NCBI GenBank assembly: GCA_019090225.1
Contig: JAHRWI010000203.1
Coordinates: forward strand, 1 to 21,651
Length of the DNA stretch: 21,651 bases
Direction: 5' to 3'
Origin: Porticoccaceae bacterium
Lineage (GTDB): Bacteria; Pseudomonadota; Gammaproteobacteria; Pseudomonadales; Porticoccaceae
In this document: positions 21,612 through 21,651 of the stretch, piece by piece
How positions within the stretch are numbered: position 1 is the first letter of the stretch
Layout of the letters: each line of letters opens with the position of its first letter
The notes under the pieces: model-generated
Database searches by the model: none
Told to the model about the DNA's origin: nothing
Seen by the model: only the letters and a program-made list of their open reading frames with translations
Made by a program: the position numbers and the translations under genes

Positions 21612-21651
21612 GCTAAAAAGTGGATAGACTAAAAACAGTGGATAGACTAAA
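21605..21651 (+). repeat. Short tandem repeat at the lepA 3' end, cut by the window edge
   Basis: TGGATAG(G/A)CTAAAAA begins at 21605, 21621 and 21639, with unit lengths 16, 18 and at least 13. The first unit contains the lepA stop codon. The second and third are preceded by G, making possible GTG starts at 21620 and 21638 for the next gene, probably lepB. Too little sequence remains to call it. Confidence 0.8.

Overview
The window looks like chromosome from a gammaproteobacterium, probably an aerobic marine heterotroph. The order ygfZ, sdhE, ygfX, nadB, rpoE, rseA, rseC, mucD, lepA is the arrangement known from Pseudomonas and relatives, and the RpoE and GloA proteins are of gammaproteobacterial type. 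The tandem flavoprotein and box genes suggest an aromatic- or lipid-degrading organism, possibly of the Cellvibrionales/Spongiibacteraceae kind. That last step is inference; no rRNA gene is present to settle it.

Layout. Positions 1-708 hold the C-terminal half of an MFS transporter, cut by the window edge. It converges on an O-acetylhomoserine sulfhydrylase gene (804-2075, minus); the two are separated by a hairpin with a perfect 17-bp stem. A 390-base intergenic region with a 14-bp x3 tandem repeat and a nested stem-loop precedes two tandem, closely related FAD monooxygenase genes (2466-5525, plus). Both carry an in-frame 36-bp minisatellite. Next, on the minus strand, comes a partial aerobic benzoyl-CoA (box) operon: alpha/beta hydrolase, boxC, boxB. 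A tRNA-Arg(TCG) gene and an enoyl-CoA hydratase gene follow. gloA (plus) then overlaps tail-to-tail with a two-gene minus-strand operon, ygfZ plus a small PGPGW-like membrane protein. sdhE and ygfX are divergent from ygfZ and converge on nadB.

The right third is the envelope-stress locus. nadB and rpoE diverge from a region holding two overlapping, oppositely directed sigma-E-type promoter matches. rpoE is followed by a candidate 48-codon membrane sORF, then rseA, rseC and the periplasmic protease mucD. The usual rseB/mucB gene between rseA and rseC is absent. lepA (EF4) follows and ends near the window edge.

Two themes stand out. First, there are many independent short tandem duplications (13, 14, 15, 18, 18, 21 and 36 bp). 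These include a fourfold repeat of the last codons and stop of nadB, a similar array starting at the lepA stop, and the coding minisatellite of the monooxygenases. Second, the sigma-E locus differs from the textbook model: rseB is missing, a possible sORF is coupled to rpoE, and nadB may share sigma-E control. No mobile element, CRISPR array or rRNA gene is visible.
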